Of a stretch of DNA of 64,000 nt, positions 63,046 through 64,000 are shown in pieces. The notes under the pieces were generated by a model. That model did no database searches and was not told the origin of the DNA. It saw nothing but the letters and a program-made list of their open reading frames with translations. This DNA comes from Pseudomonas berkeleyensis (lineage in GTDB: Bacteria > Pseudomonadota > Gammaproteobacteria > Pseudomonadales > Pseudomonadaceae), in contig NZ_CP059139.1 of the NCBI RefSeq assembly GCF_014109765.1, positions 2,980,001-3,044,000 on the forward strand. The letters are read 5' to 3'. Within the stretch, counting starts at the first letter, position 1, and every line of letters starts with the position of its first letter. Position numbers and translations under genes: made by a program.

Positions 63046-64000
63046 ATGTACGCCATCATAGGTGCCGGCCCCATGGGCCTGTGCACGGCCCGGCAATTGA
63101 AGAAACAAGGGATCGACTTCGTCGGTTTCGAACTGCACAGCGATGTCGGCGGGTTGTGGGACATCGATAACCCGCACAGCACCATGTACCACTCGGCGCA
63201 CCTGATCTCTTCCAAGGGCACCACCGAGTTCAGCGAATTTCCCATGCGCGCCGAAGTGGCGCCCTACCCGCACCACAGCGAGATGCGTCGCTATTTTCGC
63301 GACTACGCCAGGCAGTTTCGCCTCTACGATCACTATCAGTTCGATACCCGCGTGGTGCAGCTGCAGCGCCTGGATCAGGGCTGGAAACTGATCAGTGAAC
63401 GCAATGGCGAGCAGCGCGAATGGCGTTTCGATGGTGTACTGATCGCCAATGGCACGCTGCATACGCCCAACCTGCCCCAGTTACCGGGCGACTTCAGCGG
63501 CGAGGTGCTGCACTCCAGCGCCTACAAGAACGCCGACCTGTTTGCCGGCAAGCGGGTGCTGGTGGTCGGCTGCGGCAACTCGGCCTGCGATATCGCCGTG
63601 GACGCCGCGCACCGCGCTGCGGCCGTGGATCTTTCGGTACGTCGCGGCTACCACTTCCTGCCCAAGTTCATTCTCGGCAAGCCGACCGACACCTTCGGCG
63701 GTGCGATCAAGCTGCCGCGTCGACTCAAACAACTGGTCGACGGCCTGCTGGTGCGCGCGCTGGTTGGCAAACCTTCGCAATACGGCCTGCCAGACCCGGA
63801 CTATCGCCTGTACGAATCACACCCGGTGATGAACTCGCTGGTGCTGCACCACATTGGCCATGGTGATATCCGCCCCCGTGGTGATATCACCGCGGTGAAC
63901 GGCCAGCGCGTGTCCTTCGCCAATGGCGAACAGGCGGATTACGACCTGATCCTGATGGCCACCGGCTACAAGCTCGACTACCCCTTCATCGCGCGCAGCG
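63046..64000 (+). CDS. Flavin-containing monooxygenase-type protein (3' truncated)
   Basis: At least 318 residues; the frame is open to the window edge. The FAD-binding motif is MYAIIGAGPMGLCTARQL at the N-terminus, the second nucleotide-binding motif is VLVVGCGNSACDIAVDA near residue 173, and LILMATGYKLDYPF near the end is the FMO/BVMO ATG motif. Expected to be an NADPH-dependent flavoprotein monooxygenase acting on N, S or ketone groups. An ACGAGGATCGCC site precedes the start. Divergent from the spermidine-synthase-like gene. Confidence 0.88.
   Translation, partial: MYAIIGAGPMGLCTARQLKKQGIDFVGFELHSDVGGLWDIDNPHSTMYHSAHLISSKGTTEFSEFPMRAEVAPYPHHSEMRRYFRDYARQFRLYDHYQFDTRVVQLQRLDQGWKLISERNGEQREWRFDGVLIANGTLHTPNLPQLPGDFSGEVLHSSAYKNADLFAGKRVLVVGCGNSACDIAVDAAHRAAAVDLSVRRGYHFLPKFILGKPTDTFGGAIKLPRRLKQLVDGLLVRALVGKPSQYGLPDPDYRLYESHPVMNSLVLHHIGHGDIRPRGDITAVNGQRVSFANGEQADYDLILMATGYKLDYPFIARS

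Noticed and set aside
1..64000. CRISPR array, tRNA, rRNA or complete insertion sequence
   Set aside because: No regularly spaced direct repeats, tRNA-like cloverleaf landmarks or transposase gene were found on reading; a tRNA scan and repeat search would settle this.

Overview
The window looks like a chromosomal segment of a Pseudomonas from the P. mendocina/alcaligenes side of the genus. It has GC-rich coding, a fabA-fabB operon next to a methyl-accepting chemotaxis protein and a hybrid kinase, gpsA, htpG, and a colR-colS-warA-warB-dgkA run, all in arrangements familiar from pseudomonads. The species is inferred from family and gene-order knowledge, not from a search.

Layout. 1-6644: a truncated diguanylate cyclase, a thioesterase, a CHAD protein and a MoxR/DUF58/transglutaminase operon. 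6847-14914: chemoreceptor, flavin reductase with small lipoprotein, patatin, AI-2E-type permease, DUF4892 protein and two alpha/beta hydrolases. 15328-21714: an island that is visibly AT-richer than its surroundings and carries a lasso-peptide-like RiPP cluster. 21930-34345: LysE exporter with AraC regulator, thioesterase with acyl-CoA synthetase, sixA/DUF4389/gpsA, a hybrid kinase, a 267-base structured repeat, fabA-fabB, a second chemoreceptor and a lipoprotein. 34342-43186: a reverse-strand envelope operon (LTA-synthase-type transferase, PAP2 phosphatase, tyrosine/dual-specificity phosphatase, lipoprotein) divergent from colRS-warAB-dgkA, then a DUF3859 protein and an amidohydrolase. 43371-49429: a soluble chemoreceptor behind a sigma-54 promoter, OsmC/pirin, and an ECF sigma/anti-sigma pair with its apparent target. 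49456-64000: dienelactone hydrolase, HD-GYP regulator plus a large MHYT hybrid kinase, htpG, two hotdog thioesterases, a small lipoprotein, a DEAD-box helicase, a spermidine-synthase-like protein and a truncated flavin monooxygenase.

The most exciting region is the island. A PqqD-like recognition protein, a 53-residue precursor, a glycosyltransferase, an HPr-kinase-like enzyme and an asparagine-synthetase-like cyclase lie on the + strand. A fusion of a second PqqD-like domain to a TylF-type methyltransferase converges on them. The precursor has a lasso-type leader motif, a Gly/Thr/Ser-rich core with a single Asp, and a C-terminal Ser that would suit a lasso-peptide kinase. No B2 leader peptidase is recognisable. 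The likely product is a phosphorylated, perhaps glycosylated or methylated lasso-like peptide; this is inference.

Regulatory sequence was unusually readable. Twin ECF promoters (ATCCA-N13-CGGGTATA) precede the sigma operon and a DUF4394 gene. Two near-identical 28-base boxes sit beside colR and before warA. There are also a FliA-type and a sigma-54-type promoter before two chemoreceptor genes, and clean palindromic operators before fabA and before the acyl-CoA synthetase.
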